Below are positions 1 to 8,928 of a DNA stretch of 64,000 nucleotides, piece after piece. A model generated the notes under the pieces. It did no database searches. It worked only from the letters and a program-made list of their open reading frames with translations, and was not told the DNA's origin. Each line of letters opens with the position of its first letter. Within the stretch, counting starts at the first letter, position 1. Source of the DNA: Paraburkholderia madseniana (GTDB lineage Bacteria; Pseudomonadota; Gammaproteobacteria; Burkholderiales; Burkholderiaceae); the NCBI RefSeq assembly GCF_009690905.1, contig NZ_VOSW01000038.1, positions 1-64,000 of the forward strand, written 5' to 3'. Made by a program: the position numbers and the translations under genes.

Positions 1-711
1 AGTGAACATCTGGCGCGGCAGCGTCGTCTGGTCGGCGCCCGCGAGGAACAGCGTGACCACCACTTCGTCAAACGATGTCGCAAAGGCGAAAAGCGCACCT
101 GACATCACACCAGGTGCGATCACCGGCAGCGTGACGCGGAAGAACGTCTCAACCGGATTTGCGCCCAGCGACAGGCTCGCACGCACGAGGTTATGGTTGA
201 AGCCCTGCAGTGTTGCCGCGACGGTCGTGACGACGAACGGGGCGCCGAGCGCCGCATGCGCGGCGATCAGACCGGTATAGGTGTTCGCGAGTCCGAGCGG
301 GGCGAAGAACAGGTACATGCCGACGCCGACCACGACGACCGGCACGATCATCGGCGAGAGCAGCACAGCCATCAGCAGACCTTTGCCGTGGAAGTCGGCC
401 TTAGTGAGGCCGATCGCAGCGAGCGTACCGAGCACGGTCGCGACGACGGTCGCCGATGGCGTGACGATAAAACTGTTCTTCGCGGCCATCCGCCACTCGT
501 CCGAACTGATCAGGTGCTCGTACCAGCGCATCGAGAAGCCCGGAATCGGATAGACGAGAAATGTGCTCGACGAGAACGACAGCGGCACGATCGCGAGGAC
601 CGGCAGGATCAGATACAGCAGCGTCAGCACGACGAGCACGCGCAGCGCGACGTACCACGCCCGCTCGGCGAACGACATATGCGGCGCGAACAGCGGCCTG
701 GCAAGTTTCAT
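1..711 (-). CDS. ABC transporter permease, PotC/YdcV-like (partial, runs off the window)
   Basis: This is the inner-membrane permease of a polyamine-type (spermidine/putrescine) ABC importer. The reading frame opens at the ATG at 711 and stays open to the window edge, so about 237 codons are present and the C-terminus is missing. The first membrane segment lies at about residues 20-45. The cytoplasmic EAA loop that docks on the ATPase is visible in the last third as RASLSLGANPVETFFRVTLP. It is the last gene of a leftward series: aminotransferase, ATPase, binding protein, permease, permease. The gap to the upstream permease gene is 34 bp, which fits one operon. Family membership is secure. The exact substrate (polyamine, GABA or another cationic amine) cannot be read from the sequence. 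Confidence 0.9.
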   Translation of the reverse strand, partial: MKLARPLFAPHMSFAERAWYVALRVLVVLTLLYLILPVLAIVPLSFSSSTFLVYPIPGFSMRWYEHLISSDEWRMAAKNSFIVTPSATVVATVLGTLAAIGLTKADFHGKGLLMAVLLSPMIVPVVVVGVGMYLFFAPLGLANTYTGLIAAHAALGAPFVVTTVAATLQGFNHNLVRASLSLGANPVETFFRVTLPVIAPGVMSGALFAFATSFDEVVVTLFLAGADQTTLPRQMFT

Positions 712-745
712 GGTCAGATTCTCCTTGTTTCGCGTAATCGTCGGC

Positions 746-2008
746 TCAACTGAGGCTGAGTTTTGAGCGCGTGAACCGGCCGTACACCGCGTACAGCACC
801 AGCGTTGCCGCGAGCAGCAGCCCGCCGAGCGCGCACGCCATGCCCCAGTTGATCGTATCGTTCGTGTAGTAGGCGACGTAGTAGCTGACCATCTGGTCGT
901 CCGGGCCGCCGAGCAGTGCAGGGGTGATGTAGTAGCCGATCGCGAGAATGAACGCGAGCAGCGCGCCGGCGGCGACACCCGGATAGGTCTGCGGCACGTA
1001 CACTCGCCAGAACGCCGCGAACGGATGACTGCCGAGCGATACGGCCGCGCGCTGGTAGGTCGGCGGAATCGACTTCATCACGCTGTAGAGTGGCAGGATC
1101 ATGAATGGCAGCAGGATGTGCGTCATCGAGATGTACACGCCGACGCGGTTGAACAGCAGCGCCAGCGGTTGCGCGATCAGCCCGCTGCCGATCAGCGCCT
1201 TGTTGACGAGCCCGTCGTTTTGCAGCAGCACGATCCACGCCGCGACCCGCACGAGCACCGAGGTCCAGAAGGGAATCAGCACGAGGATCATCACGAGATT
1301 CGCGCGGCGCTCGGACAGTCGCGAGACCCAGTACGCGAGCGGATAGCCTAGCAGCAGCGCGAACAGGGTGACCGCCATGCCGATCAGGAACGTGCGGCCG
1401 AAGATTGTGAGGTAGATCGACTGCTCGGGATCTGCGTGCACGATATGGCTGAAGCCGTCCTGCTTGTGGTCGAGTGCGGCGAGCAGATAGAACGGCGAGA
1501 TCTGGCTGCCGTTTTTCGCGATCGCCTGCCAGTAGGTGGCGTCGCCCCAGCGCGCATCGAACTCGATCAGCTTCTCGCGCGTCTGCGCGGGCGTCAGCGG
1601 CTGGTCGCTGCTGCCCTTGAGCGGCATCGCGCGCGCCGTTTTCGCCACGAACGAACGAAAGCCGGGAATTTCCAGGTTCAGACGCGACGCGAGCGTACCC
1701 ATTCCGTCGGTGCCGGCGAGCTTCGTCATGTCGGCTGCGAGCGCGGCGTAGGCCGCGTCGGGTGGTGGCACGTGACGGTCCCAGCCCGACAACGCCGCGA
1801 CTGTGTTCGGCAGCGCCGTCGCGATCTCGGGGTTCTGCACCGCGCGTGTGAGCAGCGCGCCAATCGGCACGACGAAGATGAGCAAAACGAAGATCGCGAG
1901 CGGCGCGATCAAGAGGAGCGCCATCGCCCGTTTACGAGCCCCGGCTAAGCGGAGTTCGCGCTTGAGCGCGGCCGTCGACAGTGTCGACGAGGAAGGGGCG
2001 ATCGTCAT
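746..2008 (-). CDS. ABC transporter permease, PotB/YdcU-like, with a large periplasmic insert
   Basis: This is the first permease of the polyamine-type importer, about 420 residues. I start it at the ATG at 2008, behind GGAGAAAAA, rather than at the in-frame ATG at 2059. The first membrane helix is at about residues 25-50. A hydrophilic stretch of roughly 150 residues separates it from the permease core, which begins near SIYLTIFGRTFLIG. That insert makes the protein longer than PotB (about 285 residues), but such long PotB-like permeases are known in proteobacterial polyamine and spermidine-preferential systems. The EAA loop reads AAVSLGSHPFAAFWRVYVPQ. It partners the permease at 1-711, the binding protein at 2110-3159 and the ATPase at 3230-4333. 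Confidence 0.9.
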   Translation of the reverse strand: MTIAPSSSTLSTAALKRELRLAGARKRAMALLLIAPLAIFVLLIFVVPIGALLTRAVQNPEIATALPNTVAALSGWDRHVPPPDAAYAALAADMTKLAGTDGMGTLASRLNLEIPGFRSFVAKTARAMPLKGSSDQPLTPAQTREKLIEFDARWGDATYWQAIAKNGSQISPFYLLAALDHKQDGFSHIVHADPEQSIYLTIFGRTFLIGMAVTLFALLLGYPLAYWVSRLSERRANLVMILVLIPFWTSVLVRVAAWIVLLQNDGLVNKALIGSGLIAQPLALLFNRVGVYISMTHILLPFMILPLYSVMKSIPPTYQRAAVSLGSHPFAAFWRVYVPQTYPGVAAGALLAFILAIGYYITPALLGGPDDQMVSYYVAYYTNDTINWGMACALGGLLLAATLVLYAVYGRFTRSKLSLS

Positions 2009-2109
2009 CGTATTCAACGTTTTTCTCCGGCCGGACCGCGACCCGGCGGAATGCCGCACGACGCGATGCGCGCCGCGCGGCCGGTTGGGTCAGAAAAACA
2101 TCCGCACGC

Positions 2110-3159
2110 TTACTTCGCGGCCCATGCGGCGAAGCGCTGCTCGAGTTCGTCGCCGTGATCGGTCCAGAAGCCGATGTCCTGCAGGGTTGCGTCTTTGGCG
2201 TTGGTCGGCGAGTTGGGGAGGTTCGCGAGAGTCTTGGCGTCGAGCGATTTGAGCGCCACGACATCTGCCGGGCCATACGCGATATGTTGCGTGAACGCCA
2301 CCTGCGATTTGGGCGTGAGCGTGTACGCAATGTACTGCTCGGCGAGCGCCTTGTTCGGCGTGCCCTTCGGAATCACCCAGTAGTCGAGGTCGTATATGCT
2401 GCCGTTCCACATGACCTTCAGGTTCTGGCCTTCTCTTTGTGCGGCGTCGATGCGGCCGTTGAACGCGGTCGACATCACGACATCACCGGCGACGAGGAAC
2501 TGCGGCGGCTGCGCACCCGCCTCCCACCACTGGATGTAGGGTTTCAGCTCGCCGAGCTTCTTGAACGCACGATCCTGGCCGGTCTTCGTGGCGAGCACCT
2601 TGTACACGTCCTTTGGTGCAACCCCGTCGGCCATCAGCGCGAATTCGAGGTTGTAGCGCGCGCCTTTGCGCATTGCGCGCTTGCCGGGGAATTTCTTGAT
2701 GTCCCAGAAATCGGCCCAGCTGGTCGGCGCCGTCTTGAGTTTGTCGGCGTTATAGGCAAGTGCCATCGACCACACAACGAAGCCGACCCCGCAGGTCTGC
2801 GGCGCTTCAGGGACCAAATCCGACTTCTTCGCGATCTTCGACCAGTCGAGCTGTTCATACAAGCCCTCATCGCAGCCGCGGTTCAGCTCACCCGACTCGA
2901 CCTCGACGACGTCCCAGTTGACGTGCTTTGCCTCGACCATGGCCTTCACCCTGGCCTGCTCGCCGTTGTACTCGACGACAGTGACCTTGTTGCCGGTCGC
3001 TTTTTCAAACGGCTCGTTGAATGCGATGTTCTGCACTTGCCCCCAACTGCCTCCGAAGTTGACAACCGTCAGTTCCGCAGCGGATGCGGGTGCTCCGGAC
3101 ATCACCAGCGTGAGCGCGAGCACCGTGCAGGGCGCGGCAAAGTTTGCTCGAGTGATCAT
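2110..3159 (-). CDS. Periplasmic substrate-binding protein of a polyamine-type ABC importer (PotD/PotF-like)
   Basis: This 349-residue solute-binding protein captures substrate in the periplasm for the adjacent permeases. Residues 1-28 are a clear signal peptide, with a hydrophobic core and a predicted cut after APASAA. The mature protein begins ELTVVNFGG, the usual first strand of PotD-family (type II) binding proteins, and later segments such as WADFWDIKKFPGKRAM and YIAYTLTPKSQVAF fit the same family. A ribosome site (GGAG) precedes the ATG at 3159. The order ATPase, binding protein, permease, permease on one strand supports a complete importer. Location beside a class III aminotransferase suggests an amine or omega-amino acid ligand, but that is inference. 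Confidence 0.92.
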   Translation of the reverse strand: MITRANFAAPCTVLALTLVMSGAPASAAELTVVNFGGSWGQVQNIAFNEPFEKATGNKVTVVEYNGEQARVKAMVEAKHVNWDVVEVESGELNRGCDEGLYEQLDWSKIAKKSDLVPEAPQTCGVGFVVWSMALAYNADKLKTAPTSWADFWDIKKFPGKRAMRKGARYNLEFALMADGVAPKDVYKVLATKTGQDRAFKKLGELKPYIQWWEAGAQPPQFLVAGDVVMSTAFNGRIDAAQREGQNLKVMWNGSIYDLDYWVIPKGTPNKALAEQYIAYTLTPKSQVAFTQHIAYGPADVVALKSLDAKTLANLPNSPTNAKDATLQDIGFWTDHGDELEQRFAAWAAK

Positions 3160-3229
3160 GGTTCCTTCTCCTCAATGACGAAAACGAATCGTTGTGTCGG
3201 ACTGGCCAGCGTAGAAATCGTGTAGACAG

Positions 3230-4333
3230 CTACGCAAAAACGCGCAGATGTTCAGGCGCGAATGCGAGTGTCACGGGCGCGCCGGGTGCAAATCGTTCAA
3301 GTGCACCGGTACCGATCGGTACCTTGACGAAACATTCGTCTTGCCCTTTGAACGCGCAGCGCATCCGCACGTGGTCCCCGAAATAGATCAGACTGCGAGC
3401 CTCTCCCGCCAGCGCGTTTGCCGCTGCGTCGTTCGCTCGATCGCTGCCGTACACTACGTTCATGCGCTCGGGGCGAATGCATGCGATGGCGGAGGCGCCC
3501 GCCGCCGCGTTGCCGATATTGCGGCCGACGAGCCGCGTTCCGTCGTCAAGCCGGAAGTCGCAAAATTCGCCGTCCACTGACGCGATCGTCCCGCGCAACC
3601 GGTTGCTGTCGCCGACGAAGTTCGCCACGAACTCGTTGCATGGCGATTCGTACATACGGTCTACGGTGTCGAGCTGCTGCACGACACCTTTGTCGAATAC
3701 CGCGACCCGGTCTGACATGGTGAGCGCCTCGTCCTGATCATGTGTGACGTAGACGAACGTCAGGCCGAGTTCTGCGTGCAGGGACTTCAGCTCGTACTGC
3801 ATGTGCTCGCGCAGTTGCTTGTCGAGCGCGCCAAGCGGCTCGTCCATGAGCACGAGCTTGGGTTTGGACACGAGTGCGCGTGCGAGCGCGATGCGCTGCT
3901 GCTGGCCACCTGACAGTTGTGCCGGATAGCGCTTCTCGAAGCTTTCCATGCGTACCATCCTCAGGGCTTCGTTCACACGCGCGGCACGTTCGGTAGCAGG
4001 CACCTTGCGCACACTGAGGGGATACGCCACGTTCTGTCCTACCGTCAGGTGCGGAAACAACGCATAGTTCTGAAACACCATGCCAATGTCCCGCTTGTGA
4101 GGGGGGACGTTGTTGAGCAGCTTGCCGTCGAGGTGGATCTCGCCACCGGTAGGAAATTCGAAGCCTGCAAGCATCATCAGGCAGGTCGTCTTGCCGGAGC
4201 CCGAGGGTCCGAGCAAGGTGAGAAATTCTCCGCGGTAGATATCGAGATCGAGCGATTTGACGACGAGCGACTCGCCATCGTAAGTTTTCCTAACGCTTCG
4301 AAAGCTGACAATCACTTCTTGAGTCTTCGGCAC
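3230..4333 (-). CDS. ABC transporter ATP-binding protein (PotA-like)
   Basis: This 367-residue ATPase powers the polyamine-type importer. Walker A is GPSGSGKTT at residues 42-50, the signature is LSGGQQQRIALARAL, and Walker B is LVLMDEPLGALD. A C-terminal TOBE-type domain follows from about residue 250, as in PotA/PotG. Nothing is missing, so it should be active. It lies between the aminotransferase gene (56 bp upstream) and the binding-protein gene (70 bp downstream), all leftward, consistent with one transcript from the promoter near 5785-5950. Confidence 0.94.
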   Translation of the reverse strand: MPKTQEVIVSFRSVRKTYDGESLVVKSLDLDIYRGEFLTLLGPSGSGKTTCLMMLAGFEFPTGGEIHLDGKLLNNVPPHKRDIGMVFQNYALFPHLTVGQNVAYPLSVRKVPATERAARVNEALRMVRMESFEKRYPAQLSGGQQQRIALARALVSKPKLVLMDEPLGALDKQLREHMQYELKSLHAELGLTFVYVTHDQDEALTMSDRVAVFDKGVVQQLDTVDRMYESPCNEFVANFVGDSNRLRGTIASVDGEFCDFRLDDGTRLVGRNIGNAAAGASAIACIRPERMNVVYGSDRANDAAANALAGEARSLIYFGDHVRMRCAFKGQDECFVKVPIGTGALERFAPGAPVTLAFAPEHLRVFA

Positions 4334-4389
4334 AGCTGCCTCCGTTCAACGCGACAATTACCAACAGAATGCGGAGCGAAGCGGCGAGG

Positions 4390-5784
4390 TCAACCCGCGT
4401 CTGTGAGAGCCCGCTCCGCAACCTCGTCCACGGCCTGCTTCACGATGCCAACGATCTCGTCTGCCTCGTCGCGGCTCATCACGAGCGGCGGTGCGAAACC
4501 GAGGATGTCGCCGTGCGGCATGGCGCGCGCGATCAGACCTCGCTGCAGCGCGGCTGCGGCAACCCGCGGCCCGATCTTCAGAGCCGGGTCGAAGGGCTTG
4601 CGCGCCTCCTTGTCTGCCATGAATTCCAGCGCAGCCAGCATGCCCGTGCTGCGCACCTCGCCCACCAGCGGGTGTGAGCCGAACGCTTCACGCAGTTGCG
4701 CGCCGAAGTAAGAGCCAACTTGCGCGGCGTTTTCCACCAGCTTTTCGCGCTCGATGATCGTGAGATTGGCGAGCGCCGCGGCCGCACACACCGGGTGCCC
4801 GGAATAGGTCCAGCCATGTCCCATCGGTCCGTGCTCCTGCGAGCCCCGCGCAATCACATCCCAGACCTTTTCGCCCACGATGACACCTGAGAGCGGCGCA
4901 TACGCGCTCGTGAGTCCCTTCGCAACGGTGATGAGGTCGGGCTGGATGCCAAAGTGCTGCGCACCCATCTTCGAGCCGAGCCGGCCGAAGCCGCACACGA
5001 CTTCGTCGCAGATCAGGAGAATGTCGTGCTTTTTCAGCACCTGCTGGATCGCGGGCCAGTAGCCGGCTGGAGGCGGCAAGATCCCGCCGGTGCCCATTAC
5101 AGGCTCACCGATGAAGGCTGCGATTGTGTCGGCACCTTCACGTTTAATCAGCTTTTCGAGTTCGTCCACGCAGTACGATACGAACGCGGCCTCATTCATT
5201 CCCGTGGGCGCCTTGCGATACCAGTGGGGGCAGACCGTGTGCTTCACGCGCTCGATCGGTAGATCGAAATGCTGATGGAAGCTCGGCAGGCCCGTGAGAC
5301 TGCCCGTCACAATGCCCGAGCCGTGATAGCCGCGCTCGCGCGAGATGATCTTCTTTTTGTTCGGGCGGCCCAGCACGTTGTTGTAGTACCAGACGATCTT
5401 GATCTGCGTTTCGTTCGCGTCCGAGCCGGACATGCCGTAGTAAACCTTCTTCATGCCGGCCGGCGCCCACTCCATGAGGCGCGAAGACAGCTCGATGATT
5501 GCGTCCGACGAATGGCCGACGTAGGTGTGGTAATAGGCAAGCTGCTTTGCCTGCTCATACATGGCGTCGGCGACTTCGGTACGGCCATAGCCGATGTTCA
5601 CGCAGTAAAGTCCCGCAAAGGCGTCGATGTATTGCCGGCCTTCATGATCTTCGATGCGGATGCCGCTGCCGCCGCGCACGATCTTGCCCGGCAGCGCGCC
5701 GCTTTGGTGATCGTGAGCGTGCGTGGACGGATGCATGAAATGCGCACGGTCCTGCTCGAACAGTGCGTCGATCGATTGAGTCAT
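4390..5784 (-). CDS. Class III PLP-dependent aminotransferase (putrescine/omega-amino acid:pyruvate type)
   Basis: This 464-residue transaminase moves the terminal amino group of an amine or omega-amino acid to a keto acid. I start it at the ATG at 5784 behind GGAGA; the frame stays open upstream to 5958 but without a ribosome site. The PLP lysine is K289 in TVAKGLTSAYAP, the cofactor aspartate is D260 in LLICDEV, and the phosphate-binding stretch MSGSDANETQ starts at about residue 118. The sequence resembles SpuC-type putrescine:pyruvate aminotransferases and related omega-transaminases. It is the first gene of the importer operon, so the imported compound is probably its amino donor. An operator-like GTAGA-N5-TCTAC lies about 120 bp upstream. 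The exact donor is unresolved. Confidence 0.92.
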   Translation of the reverse strand: MTQSIDALFEQDRAHFMHPSTHAHDHQSGALPGKIVRGGSGIRIEDHEGRQYIDAFAGLYCVNIGYGRTEVADAMYEQAKQLAYYHTYVGHSSDAIIELSSRLMEWAPAGMKKVYYGMSGSDANETQIKIVWYYNNVLGRPNKKKIISRERGYHGSGIVTGSLTGLPSFHQHFDLPIERVKHTVCPHWYRKAPTGMNEAAFVSYCVDELEKLIKREGADTIAAFIGEPVMGTGGILPPPAGYWPAIQQVLKKHDILLICDEVVCGFGRLGSKMGAQHFGIQPDLITVAKGLTSAYAPLSGVIVGEKVWDVIARGSQEHGPMGHGWTYSGHPVCAAAALANLTIIEREKLVENAAQVGSYFGAQLREAFGSHPLVGEVRSTGMLAALEFMADKEARKPFDPALKIGPRVAAAALQRGLIARAMPHGDILGFAPPLVMSRDEADEIVGIVKQAVDEVAERALTDAG

Positions 5785-5904
5785 GTCGTCTCCTGATTCG
5801 GGCTCGAGCCGTGGCTTGGGTAGCGAGGCGCTGGCCCGGATAACAATGGTTTTATTGCATTGCACAGCGAATTTCTTCGGAAACCACCTAAATCGTCTTA
5901 CATG

Positions 5905-5919
5905 GTAGACACAATCTAC
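5905..5919. promoter_or_regulatory. Probable operator, GTAGA-N5-TCTAC, upstream of the aminotransferase operon
   Basis: This is a perfect 5-bp inverted repeat with a 5-bp spacer (CACAA), in the divergent intergenic region between the aminotransferase and the XRE-cupin regulator. The same arms and spacing recur at 6688-6702 before the FAH gene. The regulator encoded at 6024-6635 is the obvious candidate to bind both. Confidence 0.6.
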
Positions 5920-6023
5920 TATGGAAGATACACTAGCAGACAGAAAGTGAGCCATCAAGCGTTTTCAAAAAAGCTTGTGACGATGCGCTAGACTCTCGCC
6001 GACCCCCTTATGAACAGTCATAG

Positions 6024-6635
6024 ATGAACAGTCTTATGGAACTTCCACCTGAAGCTGCAGGCGACCACGACGAGTTAAATCAGGAGTTTGGGCGCCGCAT
6101 GCGCGCGCTGCGGGAGCGCGGCGAGCTGACACTCGAAGAGCTGGCGACGAGATCTGGCGTGAGCCGGGCCATGCTTTCAAAGGTCGAGCGAGGCGAAAAG
6201 AGTCCGACCATCGGGGTAGCAAAACGGATCGCGCACGCCCTCGAGACGACACTGAGCTTCCTTACCGGCGGCGTCGAGGATCGGCAAGCCGTAGCGGTAG
6301 TTCGGCGTGAACAGCGGCATATTTTCCGGGACAGCGAAACCGGCTTCGAGCGCCACATTCTTTCTCCGACCATGGTTGGTAGCCAGGTCGAGTTGCTCCA
6401 GCACTGGCTGCCGGCCGGCGTGTCCACAGGCATGATGCCGGCTTACCGAAGCGGAACAGAAAAGCACGTGACAGTGGCAGAAGGGGAGTTGATCGTTTCG
6501 TTGCCGGGCCAGGAAATTCGCTTGTCGGAAGGTGACACTCTGTTCTTCGAGGCCAGGGTCGAGCACGCCTTCAGCAATCGCTCCAGAAAGCATTGCTCCT
6601 ATTACCTGGTCATCTCCCGGCGCGACGACAAGTAA
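6024..6635 (+). CDS. XRE-family transcriptional regulator with C-terminal cupin (PuuR-like)
   Basis: This 203-residue regulator has an N-terminal helix-turn-helix at about residues 22-75, with the recognition region EELATRSGVSRAMLSKVERGEKSP, and a C-terminal cupin sensor domain from about residue 110. That is the architecture of PuuR, the putrescine-utilisation repressor, and many amino-acid catabolism regulators. The start may be 6024 or the ATG at 6036. A 10-bp direct repeat, ATGAACAGTC, occurs at 6010-6019 and again at the start codon. It is transcribed away from the aminotransferase operon and towards the FAH and hydrolase genes, and probably controls both through the GTAGA-N5-TCTAC sites. 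Its effector is unknown but is likely the amine substrate or its product. Confidence 0.9.
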   Translation: MNSLMELPPEAAGDHDELNQEFGRRMRALRERGELTLEELATRSGVSRAMLSKVERGEKSPTIGVAKRIAHALETTLSFLTGGVEDRQAVAVVRREQRHIFRDSETGFERHILSPTMVGSQVELLQHWLPAGVSTGMMPAYRSGTEKHVTVAEGELIVSLPGQEIRLSEGDTLFFEARVEHAFSNRSRKHCSYYLVISRRDDK

Positions 6636-6671
6636 GTCGGGCAAGCTGTGGCCGCCCAGAAAGGGTGGCCG

Positions 6672-6702
6672 TTGACATTCTCCTATCGTAGATATATTCT
6701 AC
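6672..6702 (+). promoter_or_regulatory. Promoter with overlapping operator before the FAH gene
   Basis: A -35 box TTGACA (6672-6677) is followed after 17 bp by a -10-like TATTCT (6695-6700). The inverted repeat GTAGA-N5-TCTAC (6688-6702) covers the -10 box, which fits repression by occlusion. The arms and spacing are identical to those of the site at 5905-5919. Confidence 0.6.
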
Positions 6703-6815
6703 TTGCACATCCCGGAAAGTGCCGGGAACCAGCCTCGCGGGTGTCTCGTTCCTTTGATCGCCCAGGTCGTGCCATCTCTTCATCCCGCTTTAGCAGTTTT
6801 CATAAGGAGTGCAAA

Positions 6816-7742
6816 TTGGAAAACGCAAACCCGAATCTTGAAGTAGGGGAGCTCGACCTGAAGTTGGCCAATCTCCGCATCGGTGGTGCATTTGCCCTCG
6901 GCGCTGAGCTCGACGGCCGGATCGTGAATATCACGCAGGCTGGCGCTAACTTCGAGTTGCCGGCGCCGGCTGATATGGACGATTTGCTTCAGAACGACCG
7001 TGCTGCCGACGTATCGGCGATCGTGAACCGCCTTCGGCAGGACGGCGGAATCGAATCGGTTGAGGTACGTGAGGCTGCTTTCGCTCCCCTTGTCACGCGG
7101 CCGCGGAAGATCATCTGCGTGGGGTTCAACTACCAGGCGCATGCGGCGGAGACGGGAACGCCCATTCCCAAGGCGCCGCCAATCTTTAGCAAGTTTGCGA
7201 ACGCACTCAATCACCATGACGGCGACATTGAACTGCCTACTATGGTAGACAAGGAGTTCGACTACGAGACGGAACTCGTGATTGTGTTCGGGCGGAAATG
7301 CAAGAACGTGTCGAAGGAGAATGCGCTATCCGTTGTTGCGGGCTACGCGGTCGGTAATGACTTCAGCGCCCGAGGTCTGCAGAACATCACGACGCAGTTT
7401 ACGGCGGGGAAAATGTCGGATGGTTTTGCTCCGCTGGGCCCCTGGCTCGTTACCCGGGATCGCGTGCCGGACCCGAACAACCTGAGGTTGCAAACCTGGG
7501 TGAACGGCGAAATCAGGCAGGACAGCAGCACCGGCGAAATGATCTTCGACTGCCGCGAGATCATCCGCTACGTGGCCAGCATCATGACGATCGAGCCGGG
7601 CGACATTCTGTTTACTGGGACGCCGCCGGGGGTGATCTGGGGGAAAAAGGTGCCGCGCGACGAGCGTCAATGGCTTAAAGCGGACGACAAAGTGGTGTCC
7701 GCGATCGAAGGGCTCGGTGAGCTCGCCATTCATCTTCGCTGA
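6816..7742 (+). CDS. Fumarylacetoacetate hydrolase (FAH) family protein
   Basis: This 308-residue FAH-superfamily enzyme would hydrolyse a C-C bond in an acylpyruvate-like compound, or hydrate or decarboxylate a 2-oxo acid. I start it at TTG 6816, seven bases after AAGGAG; the open frame upstream to 6648 crosses the promoter and lacks a ribosome site. The family metal ligands are visible as E151 and E153 in FDYETELVI and D182 in VGNDFSARG, preceded by the CVGFNYQAHA strand. It begins the rightward operon, and the metallo-hydrolase starts 13 bp after it. An FAH enzyme beside a polyamine-type importer and aminotransferase is unusual and suggests the amine carries an oxo-acid or lactone moiety. 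Confidence 0.88.
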   Translation: MENANPNLEVGELDLKLANLRIGGAFALGAELDGRIVNITQAGANFELPAPADMDDLLQNDRAADVSAIVNRLRQDGGIESVEVREAAFAPLVTRPRKIICVGFNYQAHAAETGTPIPKAPPIFSKFANALNHHDGDIELPTMVDKEFDYETELVIVFGRKCKNVSKENALSVVAGYAVGNDFSARGLQNITTQFTAGKMSDGFAPLGPWLVTRDRVPDPNNLRLQTWVNGEIRQDSSTGEMIFDCREIIRYVASIMTIEPGDILFTGTPPGVIWGKKVPRDERQWLKADDKVVSAIEGLGELAIHLR

Positions 7743-7755
7743 GAACGGGGCAGCC

Positions 7756-8538
7756 ATGAGCCATGACGCGACGATCGAGCGACTGTACGTTCTCGACGCA
7801 GGCATAGCGCAGGTCGACGATGCCTCGATTTACTCTCCCGGATTCAATGTCGGCAAGCCGATGACGTTAAGCTGCAATGCGTATCTCATCCGCCATCGCG
7901 GACAATGGATGCTATGGGACACCGGCACCCAGGACGATCTGATCGGCGAGCCGGAAGGCCGGATCATCGCCCACGGTATCCGCGGAACGATCAGCAAGAC
8001 GATCGCGTCGCAACTTCAGGAAATCGGGGTTGAGCCTGATGAAATCGGTACGCTGGCGCTTTCGCATGCGCATTACGACCATGTAGGCAATTGTCGGCTG
8101 TTCACGAAGGCCGAGTGGATCGTGCAGACGGCTGAATATGAAGCCATGTTTGGCCCGGATCCTGACGCTTTCGGATTTAGGCCTGACCTGTACGGCATGC
8201 TGCGTAACAACAGGCTCAGGTTGATCGAGGGCGACCACGACGTTTATGGAGACGGCGCCGTCCGTATCATTTTCACGCCCGGCCACACCCCTGGCCATTG
8301 CTCGCTGTTGCTGAATCTTCCCGAGACCGGGCGAGTCGTGTTGAGTGGCGATATTGCTCACAATCGGCGTAACTTCCAATGCAGATGCGTTCCTTCTTTC
8401 AATGTCGACGCACAGCAGTCAATTGCGTCGATGAACAGGGTCGAAGAGCTTTTGGCGGCTGAAGGTGCGACGTTATTCGTCAATCATGATATTGCCCAGA
8501 ATGCAACCTTGCCTCATGCACCTGACTGGCTCTCCTGA
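7756..8538 (+). CDS. Metallo-beta-lactamase-fold hydrolase, N-acyl-homoserine-lactonase-like
   Basis: This 260-residue MBL-fold enzyme has the zinc motif HAHYDH at residues 104-109 (H104, H106, D108, H109). Further ligands appear in TPGHTPGHCS and LSGDIAHN, and a late histidine in FVNHD. The overall pattern is that of the AiiA-type lactonase branch. The start at 7756 (MSHDATIERL) is preferred over 7717, which overlaps the FAH gene. It follows the FAH gene by 13 bp, so the two are probably co-transcribed. It could open a lactone formed in the pathway or act as a quorum-quenching lactonase; the operon context favours the former. No signal peptide is present, so it should be cytoplasmic. Confidence 0.87.
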   Translation: MSHDATIERLYVLDAGIAQVDDASIYSPGFNVGKPMTLSCNAYLIRHRGQWMLWDTGTQDDLIGEPEGRIIAHGIRGTISKTIASQLQEIGVEPDEIGTLALSHAHYDHVGNCRLFTKAEWIVQTAEYEAMFGPDPDAFGFRPDLYGMLRNNRLRLIEGDHDVYGDGAVRIIFTPGHTPGHCSLLLNLPETGRVVLSGDIAHNRRNFQCRCVPSFNVDAQQSIASMNRVEELLAAEGATLFVNHDIAQNATLPHAPDWLS

Positions 8539-8928
8539 TTGTGTATGTATTGGTCGGCGTCCGCACGGTGCAATGTTCGATTACGCGCATCGCATTGGAA
8601 CGGCACAATTCGCAGCTGTTCGGCGGCGTCGTCCACAACGACGCCACGCGAGAACGTAATCTTGACGTGTAGATTGACCCGGAGCGCGGTTTCATGCTGT
8701 TCGATTCCGACAGCTAGGTCGTGGAGCTCGAGGCGGTGCCGAGCGTGCCGCTCGATATCGAAACCGGTCTTCGCGGGGAACGGCCAAGCACTTCTCGCAT
8801 TGCTGATAACAGCGCGGGGATGCCAGGTCGTTCTGGCGCTGCTATCCCGTGCTGGCGAAGGCCGGCAATATTGGGCGACTCGGATCATGCCTTACTCAAG
8901 CTCTGCCTGGATCGCGTTGGATGGTCGC

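Noticed and set aside
193..753. Open frame of 186 codons on the plus strand
   Set aside because: It lies antisense to the PotC-like permease and has the Arg/Asp/His-rich composition typical of antisense frames in GC-rich coding DNA.
7237..7248. CTAC-TATG-GTAG palindrome resembling the GTAGA operators
   Set aside because: It is inside the FAH coding region, has arms in the opposite order and a different spacer.
8514..8888. Minus-strand open frame of 124 codons after the MBL hydrolase gene
   Set aside because: No start signal and no recognisable domain; probably a shadow of degraded plus-strand sequence.
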